From Caryophanales bacterium UBA1624 (GTDB lineage Bacteria; Bacillota_I; Bacilli_A; RFN20; CAG-826), in NCBI GenBank assembly GCA_002321395.1, contig DCMK01000061.1, forward strand, positions 1 to 15,807: a stretch of DNA of 15,807 bases. The letters run 5' to 3'. Below are positions 1-6,889 of this stretch, piece by piece. Each line of letters opens with the position of its first letter. Within the stretch, counting starts at the first letter, position 1. The translations under genes and the position numbers were made by a program. The notes under the pieces were generated by a model, which searched no databases, was not told the origin of the DNA, and saw only the letters and a program-made list of their open reading frames with translations.

Positions 1-45
1 GTTTTTTGTTAGACTTTAGAACGATATTTTCTGAAGGAGAAGACC

Positions 46-1533
46 ATGCCTGAAATCGGTTTTGACAATGCAAAGTACTTGGCGATGCAGAGCGAGCACA
101 TCGAAAAGAGGATCGCCCAATTCGGGGGCAAGCTTTACCTCGAATTCGGGGGGAAGCTCTTCGACGATTACCACGCCTCCCGCGTCCTGCCCGGATTCGT
201 CCCCGACGCGAAGCTCCAACTGCTTCTTAAAATGAGGGACGAGGCCGAAATCGTCATCGCGATCAATTCCCAGACGATCGAAGAGGCCAAAACCCGCGGC
301 GACTTAGGGATCACTTACGATCAAGAGGTTCTCCGCTTGATCGACGCCTTCGTCGAAGCGGGGCTACACGTCAGCTCGGTCGTATTGACCCAGTTTCAAA
401 ACCAGAAAGGGGCTAAGGTCTTTGAGAAGCTCCTGCAAAAACTCGGGGTGAGGACTTACCGTCACTACAGAATCGAAGGCTACCCCTACGACGTGGACAA
501 AATCGTCTCTGAGGAGGGCTTAGGCAAAAACGATTCCATCGAAACCTCCCGTCCTTTGGTCGTGCTCACCGCCCCTGGGCCCGGAAGTGGGAAAATGGCC
601 ACCTGTCTCAGCCAGCTCTACCACGATTTCAAACGCGGGGTGAAGTCCGGATATGCGAAGTTCGAGACCTTTCCTATTTGGAACCTTCCTTTGAAGCATC
701 CGGTCAACTTGGCCTATGAGGCCGCGACCGCGGACCTGGACGACGTCAACATGATTGACCCTTATCATTTGGAGACCTATGGCGTCAGCACGGTCAACTA
801 CAACCGTGACGTTGAGATCTTCCCGGTCCTGAACCGGGTATTCACAAAAATCTTCGGTTCTTCCCCCTACCATTCCCCCACTGACATGGGCGTTAACATG
901 GCAGGGTTTTGCATCTGCAATGACGAAGCCTGCCGAAAAGCCTCGCGCCAGGAGATCATCCGCCGCTACCTGAAAGCTTTGGTAAAGCGCAGGCAGGGGC
1001 AAAACAACGAGGGAGAGATCGCGAAAATCTCTTCTATCATGAACAACAACGGCATCGAGGAAAAAGAACGTCGCGTCATCGCCGAAGCAAGGATGAAGGC
1101 GGAGAAGACCCAAGGCCCCGCCGCTTCGATTGAACTCGATGACGGAACCATCATCACGGGAAAGAACTCCCCCTTGCTCCGCTGCAACAGCGCCATGATC
1201 CTCAACGCCTTGAAGCACCTGGCTGGGATTCGCGATTCCGTTTTGCTCATCCCCAAGGCGATTCTGGAGCCGATTTGCAAGCTGAAGACCGACTCGCTCA
1301 GTGGGCACAACCCCCGCCTTCACTTAGACGAAATCCTTTTGGCCCTTTCCATCTCCGCGGTGACCAACCCCTTGGCCGAAATGGCGTTGGAGCAATTGCC
1401 GAAGCTCCGTGGATGCCAGTCCCACAGCACGGTCATCCTCTCGGAAATGGACAATGGCACCCTAAGGAAGCTCGGCATCGAAAACACCAGCGATCCCTAT
1501 TACGAAACGAAAAAGCTCTACCACAGCCGCTGA
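46..1533 (+). CDS. DUF1846 domain-containing protein
   Basis: The 495-residue product matches the DUF1846 family from end to end in length and character. The family is common in Bacillota and has no established biochemical role. The start MPEIGFDNAKY is preceded by AAGGAG with a 7-base spacer, so ATG 46 is well supported. Visible features are a glycine-rich loop GPGSGKMAT at about residues 178-186, which resembles a nucleotide-binding P-loop, and a cysteine cluster C289, C291 and C296 that could bind metal or be redox active. The chain looks cytosolic, with no signal peptide or membrane segment. It stops with TGA only 9 bases before the end of the convergent gene. Family assignment is by recognition of the sequence; the nucleotide-binding idea is inference. 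Confidence 0.9.
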   Translation: MPEIGFDNAKYLAMQSEHIEKRIAQFGGKLYLEFGGKLFDDYHASRVLPGFVPDAKLQLLLKMRDEAEIVIAINSQTIEEAKTRGDLGITYDQEVLRLIDAFVEAGLHVSSVVLTQFQNQKGAKVFEKLLQKLGVRTYRHYRIEGYPYDVDKIVSEEGLGKNDSIETSRPLVVLTAPGPGSGKMATCLSQLYHDFKRGVKSGYAKFETFPIWNLPLKHPVNLAYEAATADLDDVNMIDPYHLETYGVSTVNYNRDVEIFPVLNRVFTKIFGSSPYHSPTDMGVNMAGFCICNDEACRKASRQEIIRRYLKALVKRRQGQNNEGEIAKISSIMNNNGIEEKERRVIAEARMKAEKTQGPAASIELDDGTIITGKNSPLLRCNSAMILNALKHLAGIRDSVLLIPKAILEPICKLKTDSLSGHNPRLHLDEILLALSISAVTNPLAEMALEQLPKLRGCQSHSTVILSEMDNGTLRKLGIENTSDPYYETKKLYHSR

Positions 1534-1542
1534 CGCGGAACC

Positions 1543-2832
1543 TCACTTTCCTTTGAGGTGGAAAAAGCAGACGGGGGAGTGCTTGTCCCCGACCTTTTCG
1601 ATCAGCCCTTCTTCCATCATGGGGTTGATCAAGGCCTTCAGGAAATAGGCGCGGCTGGAAAACGGGGTTGCCCTTTGAAGCTCAGCCACGCCCATATCCC
1701 CTTGTTTCAAAATCTCTAGGAGTTTCCCTTTCATGGCCGCATCCGCCTTTTTCTTCCTCCGGAGCATCGGGCGGGGGAACGCATCCTCCTCCCCCAAAGA
1801 CAGCGACAATTCGAAACCGTCCCTCCGGCAACGCAGGGTCTTGCTTCGAAAGGGGGAAGAGGCTTCAATGGAGAGGCAATCCAAACTCAGGTCGCCTTCC
1901 TGGCAGAAGGAACAAAGCGACATCAGGCGTAGAAGCAGCTCTTCGCCCGTTTTCTTTTGCAAGCTTCCCCCGCAGACGAATTGGATCCGCCTTGGGAATA
2001 GGAAGACTTCGATCGGGCGGCCTTCTTGGTAATCTCTTTTTAGGAAGCACAAGGCCAAGGCTTGCCGGAGTTCCCGCTTCGCCTCGACAGAGGCCGAAAA
2101 TTCCTTGCTGAGAAACGACGCCGGATTGCTCATGAGGAAGTCGATCGTTTCGGTAAAAACGCTTTGGAGAGGCCCCAAAACGGTTTTTTGGGCCATAGGT
2201 ATTTGACCCCCTTCCTCAAAAGTACGGATCTCTACCGAGGTGTTTTTCCCGTCGTACAAGTCCCGAAATAGAACCAAGCCCGTGCGGCAAACACCTGGTC
2301 CAAGGAGAAGGCCATTCCCCGTTAGGGCTTGATTCAAACTCAAAGGCGAAAGCAAGGAGGCCAAGTTTGAATAAGAGGAGGCCCGAAAAGGGATCTTGCT
2401 GGAGGCGAGGAGCTCCCCCCAATTCTCTTCTCCTTCGTCCAAAGGAAGCGTTTCTCCAGAATCGAAGCGAAGGGCCTGACCTTGGAAGCGACAGCCTTCG
2501 TCGCTTTTATCGACCGCGGCGCCTAAAACGTATTTCTCCGCCATGTCGTCCAAGCTTCTCATGAAGAAACGAAGAGGGGTGGCTGGGCAAACGTCCTTTT
2601 CCCAAGAAGAAGCCAAATCCGATTTGATCTCGGCGATCTCATCGACCTCCAGCCCATCAGCCTCCCCATTATGATCGGCGCCGAAGAAAACGATCCCGCC
2701 CCGGGTATTGGCAAAGCTTGCCAAAGCCTTGATGGCTGCATTCCTCTCCTCCGGATCCCCTTTTGGAAAATAGACCGCATCGAAGCTCCCCCAGGGGGCT
2801 TCCGGAATGATTTGCCGAACGTTTATGCCCAT
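1543..2832 (-). CDS. AlbA_2 (Schlafen-type) domain putative transcriptional regulator
   Basis: This 429-residue protein belongs to the COG2865-like group: an N-terminal AlbA_2 domain, a central ATPase-like region and a C-terminal winged helix. The AlbA_2 hallmark ANTRGG is at residues 41-46, followed by FFGADHNGEADGL. A central stretch ELRQALALCFLKRDYQEG matches the family pattern REALvNAvvHRDY. The last ~60 residues (MKGKLLEILKQGDMGVAELQ onward) look like a winged helix. ATG 2832 is chosen because GAGG lies 9 bases upstream; an in-frame TTG at 2847 would add five residues but has no good site. The usual AlbA_2 Glu-Phe-Lys signature is altered to FDAVYFPKG. Repeated AACATTACT elements directly upstream suggest autoregulation. 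The regulatory role is known for some relatives and inferred here. Confidence 0.85.
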   Translation of the reverse strand: MGINVRQIIPEAPWGSFDAVYFPKGDPEERNAAIKALASFANTRGGIVFFGADHNGEADGLEVDEIAEIKSDLASSWEKDVCPATPLRFFMRSLDDMAEKYVLGAAVDKSDEGCRFQGQALRFDSGETLPLDEGEENWGELLASSKIPFRASSYSNLASLLSPLSLNQALTGNGLLLGPGVCRTGLVLFRDLYDGKNTSVEIRTFEEGGQIPMAQKTVLGPLQSVFTETIDFLMSNPASFLSKEFSASVEAKRELRQALALCFLKRDYQEGRPIEVFLFPRRIQFVCGGSLQKKTGEELLLRLMSLCSFCQEGDLSLDCLSIEASSPFRSKTLRCRRDGFELSLSLGEEDAFPRPMLRRKKKADAAMKGKLLEILKQGDMGVAELQRATPFSSRAYFLKALINPMMEEGLIEKVGDKHSPVCFFHLKGK

Positions 2833-2849
2833 GCTGAAATTCCTCAATT

Positions 2850-2963
2850 AACATTACTTTAACATTACTTTTTAAGAAACAACATTACTCTTTTAAATGA
2901 TATTGTTATTCCATACTTTTCTTTTTCGAAAGCGCAATCTTACTTTTCCGTAAGAGTAATGTT
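2850..2963. promoter_or_regulatory. Operator-like repeats AACATTACT upstream of the AlbA_2 gene
   Basis: AACATTACT occurs exactly at 2850-2858, 2861-2869 and 2881-2889. The start-to-start spacings are 11 and 20 bases, close to one and two helical turns. The exact inverse AGTAATGTT lies at 2955-2963, next to a short inverted repeat TCTTAC/GTAAGA (2938-2943/2950-2955). In the direction of the AlbA_2 gene the copies read AGTAATGTT, and the nearest sits just before the ribosome binding site. Face-of-helix spacing, repetition and position fit a protein-binding operator array, most simply for the adjacent regulator itself. The binding protein is inferred. Confidence 0.6.
2910..2937 (-). promoter_or_regulatory. 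Possible promoter of the AlbA_2 gene
   Basis: On the minus strand TTGCGC (2932-2937) is followed after 16 bases by TATGGA (2910-2915). It lies inside the AlbA_2 upstream region and is flanked by the AACATTACT repeats, which would place repressor binding over and downstream of the start of transcription. The -10 match is moderate, so the call is weak. Confidence 0.3.
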
Positions 2964-3000
2964 TTTGCAATAAAGAAAGCAAAAAAGAAAATAATGAATT

Positions 3001-3081
3001 AAACGGCCCTAGAAGGCGTTTTCTCCTTTTTGCGTATAAAGGCAAGGGAAAAGTTCTTTTCGCCCCACAGGGCCGTTTTTG
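3001..3081 (+). ncRNA. Candidate small structured RNA
   Basis: A perfect 10-base inverted repeat AAACGGCCCT (3001-3010) / AGGGCCGTTT (3069-3078) closes an ~80-base domain and runs into a T tract on the + strand. Inside it, GGCG (3015-3018) can pair with CGCC (3061-3064), TTTTC..CC with GG..GAAAA, and CCTTT with AAAGG, so the whole segment folds as a branched stem. A possible + strand promoter lies just upstream: TTGCAA (2965-2970) and AATAAT (2990-2995), with a long 19-base spacer, which would start the transcript almost at the 5' arm. No protein is encoded here. I do not recognise the RNA family. It may instead be a cruciform element or an extended terminator. Confidence 0.35.
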
Positions 3082-3098
3082 TGGCTCGGCATCCCGAA

Positions 3099-3125
3099 AG
3101 AAAACCCCCGTTTCCGGGGGTGAAA
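3099..3125 (-). terminator. Rho-independent terminator of the main operon
   Basis: Read on the minus strand, ACCCCCG-GAAA-CGGGGGT (3104-3121) forms a 7-pair GC-rich hairpin with a GNRA loop, followed by TTTTCTTTC. It lies about 20 bases after the TAA of the last gene (3140) and no other minus-strand gene of the operon follows, so it closes the 12-kb transcript. Confidence 0.85.
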
Positions 3126-3139
3126 AACGTGAATGTTTT

Positions 3140-5905
3140 TTACCTTCGTGTCGGGTCTGAACCGTAGGCGACGTAATTGATGAAATCTTCCTCGTTCATC
3201 GGGCGGCCGAAGTAATAACCTTCCATCGCGTATACGCCGAGGTGAGAGAGGAACTTGCATTGCTCCTCGGTTTCGACTCCGGTGGCGACGATGGCAATCC
3301 CGGCTTTTTGGGCGTCGGAGCAGAACCGGGCGAAGGAAGCTCCGTCGCGGGGGGAGGAGATCGCGTTAGCGACCACAAGGCGATCGGTTTTTACCGTCTT
3401 GATGTTGAAGTCCTTCAGCGCCTCGAATTCATCGCGCTCATAGTTGAACTCGGAAGCGACCCATTCCAAAGCGAGGGAGGAAAGGGAGCTCTGCAACTTC
3501 TTCACCGCATCCGCGTTCTTGGAGAGGTAGGCGGCTTTGATTTCGAATTGGACATAGTCCTTCGGGAAATGATATTGAGAGAAAGCCTTCTTCACTTGCT
3601 CTGGGAAGCTTTGGTCCAAAAGCGAATCCAAGGAAAGATAGATGGCCAGATGGATCAAGCCGACGTTCCGGAAAATCGTGTAGCCATACTGAGAGAAAAG
3701 CTCGCCCATGGCCTGAAAGGATGAAACGTCGATGCGCGAAACAAGGCCGGATTTCTCCGCCAGGGGGATGAATTCGGCCGGGGCGATCTCGCTTTTATCG
3801 GGCCCGTAGAGGGCGGCGCGGATATCGCCGATGATCGGGCGCAGCGTCTTCCCGTCGACGATCGGCTGGAGGAAGGCGCGCATCTTCTCTTTCTCGATGG
3901 CTTCTTTGAGTAGGGAGGTGACGAACTCGTTGCGTTTGGCTCTCCGAGGCGCCGAACCGCTTTGGTCGACCAAATAGCCGCTTCCCAGTTCGTCGCATCT
4001 CTTCATGTCGTTTTGGATGAGGGTGACCATTTGGCGAGCGTTGCTGACGTCGCCGGGGAAGGCGACGAGGGCATAGGAGACCTCGCAAAGCTTGGACTGG
4101 GCCCCCGACTCCAAAGGGATCGCGAAGATCTCGGCGGTTTCCTCCACGAAGGAAACGGCCTTGGTCTTGGTGTACCCAGGCAAGAAGAACGCCAATGTGT
4201 TCTCATCGAACCGATATAGCAGATCCTCGTATCCGGCGTCTTGGAAGTTCTTGACGATCTGCCCGAACAAAGAAGTGGCATCGGTCTCGGGAAGAGCTTC
4301 CGACAAGGAGGAGAAATTATTGATCCGCGCGGCCAAAACATAACCGGGGTTGCGGTTTTTGCAATCGCGGTTGACCACCAAAGCCAAAGCCTGCTGATTG
4401 CGGATCATGAACGCCTCATCGACCAAGCGCGAGCTTCGGAGGGCGGAGGAATCCACGCCTTGGGGCTCCAAAAGCAAGGTGGAGCGATCCGCATAGGAGC
4501 CGCGGTATTCCAAAACGCTGTAGGAGCAAGGGGAGGCGGAAAGCTCTTGGAAGAGGCGCGAGCAGCTGCCGTGGGAAAGGGGGCAATAAGAGCAGGGGGC
4601 GTCCTTGGAACGGCCGAAGGCGCGGTAGCAAAGATCGCCGACGTGGGCTTCCGGATAGGCTTTCTTCAAATCGTCGCTGAGGAAACTGAGGCGATGGGTG
4701 GTCCGATCGATGGAATAAAGGTAGCGATGGGTCCGGGTGGACAGCGCGTCCAATAGGCGAAGCGAACCTTCCAAGCGCTTCTCCCCCTCCATTTGGTAGA
4801 CCACGTCGCCGACGAAGCTGGCGAAGGAATCCAAAATGCTGTGGGTCAGAAGGGAGTCGAAGGCGATCTTCCCCTCCCCGCAAAGGAAGAGCAGCGCCAC
4901 CTTTTTCCCGGATTTCTCGATGGAGCGGAGGAAGAGGGAGGAGATGCCGAGGTTCTTGAGGAAAGAAGAATACTCCCCGGGCAGCTTCTCCACGTCCCCG
5001 ACGGCGAAGTAGAGGTCGGAGGAGGCTTCTTCGAACAGGGGGTCCAGGATCTTGGACGGGACACGCTTGCCAAGCTTCCCGAAGGAGAGGTTCTCCCCGT
5101 TTCGGCCAACGTCCATCTCCACGCGGTACTCGGAGGATTCCGGATCGAAGGCGATATAGCCTCCGCTGGAGAGCCCTAAAGTCGAGCTGGCCCAGGTGAA
5201 CAAAGAGGAGAGCAAGGCGATCTTCTCCACGCGGGTAGGAAGGGACTGGAAATGGGCCTTCGAGGCATCGAGGAACCCTTCGTAGATGACGAGCTTGTTG
5301 TTCTCGGTGAGGATGGTGCGGGGGAAATAGAAACGGTCCAAAGAGGACACGATGTTGACGCCATCGCTTTGGCGAAGCGCCTTCTCCGCCTCCGCGTAGA
5401 GGTCCGACATCGAGACGTAGGGATAGACGGCTCCGCCGATTTTGCAATAGGAGACGTTTTCCCCTTCACCTAGGTCGAGCAGGCAGAAATCCCGAGCCAT
5501 CCTCTGACAAGAGGTTTTCAGGGCCAAGATGGCCCCGACTTGGTAGACAAAGCAGGAGAACCCACCCTCCCTTTCGCCGATCATCGATCCGGGGAAATGG
5601 GCACGGATGCTCTGAAGGAGGGCGCTCTTCTCCTTCGAAGGGTCCTCTTTCTTGGATTCGAGGGAGAACATCAAAAGAGCGCTGCGGGAGGAATGGGTGG
5701 ACTGAAGCTCAAAATAGATGTTCTTCTTGAAATCCTCCTCGCGGAAGACGTGCCCCAAGGCGATTTGGTCGCGCACGGTTTTGTCTTGGGAGGTGTTTTT
5801 TGCGACGATTTCGAAGCGCGAATAGTTCTCCAGGAAGGCGTTGATGGATTCCTGGAGGGGGAGGAAGCCCCCGAGCTTCTTTTCATCCAGGGAGAGCAAA
5901 GGCAT
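3140..5905 (-). CDS. Multidomain degenerate GGDEF-GAF-PAS-GGDEF-EAL protein (probably N-terminally broken)
   Basis: The 921-residue product reads in order: a GGDEF-like fold (about 50-190; MIGEREGGFSCF replaces GGDEF), a GAF-like domain (about 225-370), a PAS-like domain (about 382-480) with cysteines C426, C438, C441 and C448, a second GGDEF-like domain (about 518-640; RFDENTLAFF replaces the motif), and an EAL fold (about 657-912). By eye the EAL catalytic residues are lost: EAL is DIRAALYG, SINLS is AIYLS, ELTE is EIKAA, DDFG is SEFN, AEGVE is ATGVE and QGY is EGY; only VKTD keeps its lysine. It should not cut cyclic di-GMP but could bind a nucleotide or a partner. ATG 5905 has no proper ribosome binding site and lies just after a G7 run. 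One G fewer would fuse it in frame to the preceding two-helix membrane protein. It is the last gene of the operon. Confidence 0.85.
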   Translation of the reverse strand: MPLLSLDEKKLGGFLPLQESINAFLENYSRFEIVAKNTSQDKTVRDQIALGHVFREEDFKKNIYFELQSTHSSRSALLMFSLESKKEDPSKEKSALLQSIRAHFPGSMIGEREGGFSCFVYQVGAILALKTSCQRMARDFCLLDLGEGENVSYCKIGGAVYPYVSMSDLYAEAEKALRQSDGVNIVSSLDRFYFPRTILTENNKLVIYEGFLDASKAHFQSLPTRVEKIALLSSLFTWASSTLGLSSGGYIAFDPESSEYRVEMDVGRNGENLSFGKLGKRVPSKILDPLFEEASSDLYFAVGDVEKLPGEYSSFLKNLGISSLFLRSIEKSGKKVALLFLCGEGKIAFDSLLTHSILDSFASFVGDVVYQMEGEKRLEGSLRLLDALSTRTHRYLYSIDRTTHRLSFLSDDLKKAYPEAHVGDLCYRAFGRSKDAPCSYCPLSHGSCSRLFQELSASPCSYSVLEYRGSYADRSTLLLEPQGVDSSALRSSRLVDEAFMIRNQQALALVVNRDCKNRNPGYVLAARINNFSSLSEALPETDATSLFGQIVKNFQDAGYEDLLYRFDENTLAFFLPGYTKTKAVSFVEETAEIFAIPLESGAQSKLCEVSYALVAFPGDVSNARQMVTLIQNDMKRCDELGSGYLVDQSGSAPRRAKRNEFVTSLLKEAIEKEKMRAFLQPIVDGKTLRPIIGDIRAALYGPDKSEIAPAEFIPLAEKSGLVSRIDVSSFQAMGELFSQYGYTIFRNVGLIHLAIYLSLDSLLDQSFPEQVKKAFSQYHFPKDYVQFEIKAAYLSKNADAVKKLQSSLSSLALEWVASEFNYERDEFEALKDFNIKTVKTDRLVVANAISSPRDGASFARFCSDAQKAGIAIVATGVETEEQCKFLSHLGVYAMEGYYFGRPMNEEDFINYVAYGSDPTRR

Positions 5906-6170
5906 CGCCCCCCCATGGTAGGAGGAAATCTGTCCCCTTCAAAGAATCGATGGCATCGCCTTGCCTTTCGGAGAAGGAGGCGTGCAGCAAAAAGGCCGAA
6001 ATGGCGGTGAGGAGGAACAAAGCGGTGAAGAGGGAGAAGAAGAGCCACTGGGCCCAATAGACCCGGTAGGCGATGGAGAAGCCGAAGGCGATCGCGAAGC
6101 CGACCCCGCAGAAAAGGAAGAGGAGGAGGCTCCAAAAGGGTTTTTCTTTCCAAACGCTCTTTTTTTTCAT
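5883..6170 (-). CDS. Small two-helix membrane protein, likely the detached N-terminus of the following gene
   Basis: The 95-residue product has a basic N-terminus (MKKKSVWKEK), two hydrophobic helices at about 13-35 and 40-62, and a short tail. Its ATG overlaps the stop of the nucleosidase-like gene (ATGA), and GGAGAG five bases upstream is a good ribosome binding site. Its end overlaps the start of the degenerate EAL protein by 23 bases in another frame. The EAL phosphodiesterase of the same operon has two helices followed by GGDEF-EAL in one chain, so this piece looks like the membrane anchor of the next gene. Removing one G from the run at 5908-5914 joins the frames as ...LLPWGA-MPLLSLDEKK..., 1009 residues in total. 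It may still be translated on its own as shown. Confidence 0.65.
   Translation of the reverse strand: MKKKSVWKEKPFWSLLLFLFCGVGFAIAFGFSIAYRVYWAQWLFFSLFTALFLLTAISAFLLHASFSERQGDAIDSLKGTDFLLPWGGDAFALPG
5908..5914 (-). repeat. G7 homopolymer at the frame junction
   Basis: Seven consecutive C on the + strand (G on the coding strand) lie exactly where the two-helix frame overlaps the degenerate EAL frame. With six Gs the two frames are continuous, with seven they are separate, and with eight a third frame is entered. Such a run is a classic site for slipped-strand variation and also for sequencing error or ribosomal slippage. Confidence 0.6.
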
Positions 6171-6889
6171 AGGTTCTCTCCTTGGTCCAGAAGGGTGCGG
6201 CTGACGATCTTGCCGATCGTCGGCATCGCCTCAAGGCCCTTCCTGCGGAAATTCAGGCGCTGCTCCAAGTTGCCGAGCTCATAGGCGACCGACTTGATGG
6301 AGACCACCGGGACTTTCTTTTGGCTGGCGGACAAAAGGATGCCGCCCGACCCCGAATCATAGGCCTTCAAGGCCTCTTGGGCGAGGAAATGGGGCCGGAG
6401 GATGCAATCGATTTCCTCCTTTTCGGTGAAGAAGGAGGAAGCGGAAAGCAAATAGCCGCGTTGGATGTAGCGCGAGCTGACGAGGTAAGACTCCCTCTCG
6501 GCTTTGTCGGAGAGGCGCAGATCGCCGACGAAGAAGGGGCTCTCCCCGGGGAGCTGCCCATAGGAGAGGGGGTATTCCTTGGAGAAGTCGACGCCGGAAA
6601 GGTAAACGCGGTCGGCGATGAGGATGTCCCCTTGGCGGAGCTCCCTTTGGAAGGAGGCGCAGGTGCCAATGTTGAAGATCAGATAGGGGTCGTAGCGGTC
6701 GATGAGGACGGCGCTCACCATGGCGGTGGTTTCGTTCCCTTCCCCGACTGCGGCCAAAACCACCTCATCGGCGAAGAGATGGCCGAAATAGGCTTTGACT
6801 TTGCCGATGACGTCTTCGGTCCTCTCGATTCTCATCTTCGCGGTGAAATAGAGGATGTCGTCTTGGGTTTGCCCGAGGATCGCGATCAT
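6167..6889 (-). CDS. MTA/SAH nucleosidase-like protein (PNP/UDP phosphorylase fold), active site altered
   Basis: The 240 residues follow the order of 5'-methylthioadenosine/S-adenosylhomocysteine nucleosidases: MIAILGQTQDDILYF at the N-terminus, FNIGTCASF (72-80), LRQGDILIADRVYLSGVDF (84-102), SYGQLPGESPFF, and SASSFFT (149-155) in place of SGD.F. The family acts on the N-glycosidic bond of MTA/SAH. By eye the key residues differ: the N-terminal Glu aligns with D11, the MEGAA ribose-binding motif is DSGSGG (178-183), and the catalytic Asp of the SDxA motif falls on V201 in SIKSVAY. It may therefore bind a nucleoside ligand without normal cleavage, or act on another substrate. ATGA overlaps on both sides show translational coupling with the EAL gene and the two-helix protein. 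GGAGAG lies 6 bases before the ATG. Family call is good; loss of activity is inference. Confidence 0.75.
   Translation of the reverse strand: MIAILGQTQDDILYFTAKMRIERTEDVIGKVKAYFGHLFADEVVLAAVGEGNETTAMVSAVLIDRYDPYLIFNIGTCASFQRELRQGDILIADRVYLSGVDFSKEYPLSYGQLPGESPFFVGDLRLSDKAERESYLVSSRYIQRGYLLSASSFFTEKEEIDCILRPHFLAQEALKAYDSGSGGILLSASQKKVPVVSIKSVAYELGNLEQRLNFRRKGLEAMPTIGKIVSRTLLDQGENL

Noticed and set aside
1..30. Promoter for the DUF1846 gene (TTGTTA and TATTTT)
   Set aside because: The spacer is only 13 bases, too short for a sigma-A type promoter. The true promoter probably lies before the window.
1540..1559. Inverted repeat ACCTCA/TGAGGT between the convergent genes as a shared terminator
   Set aside because: Only six pairs with an 8-base loop, partly inside the end of a gene, and no T tract on either side.
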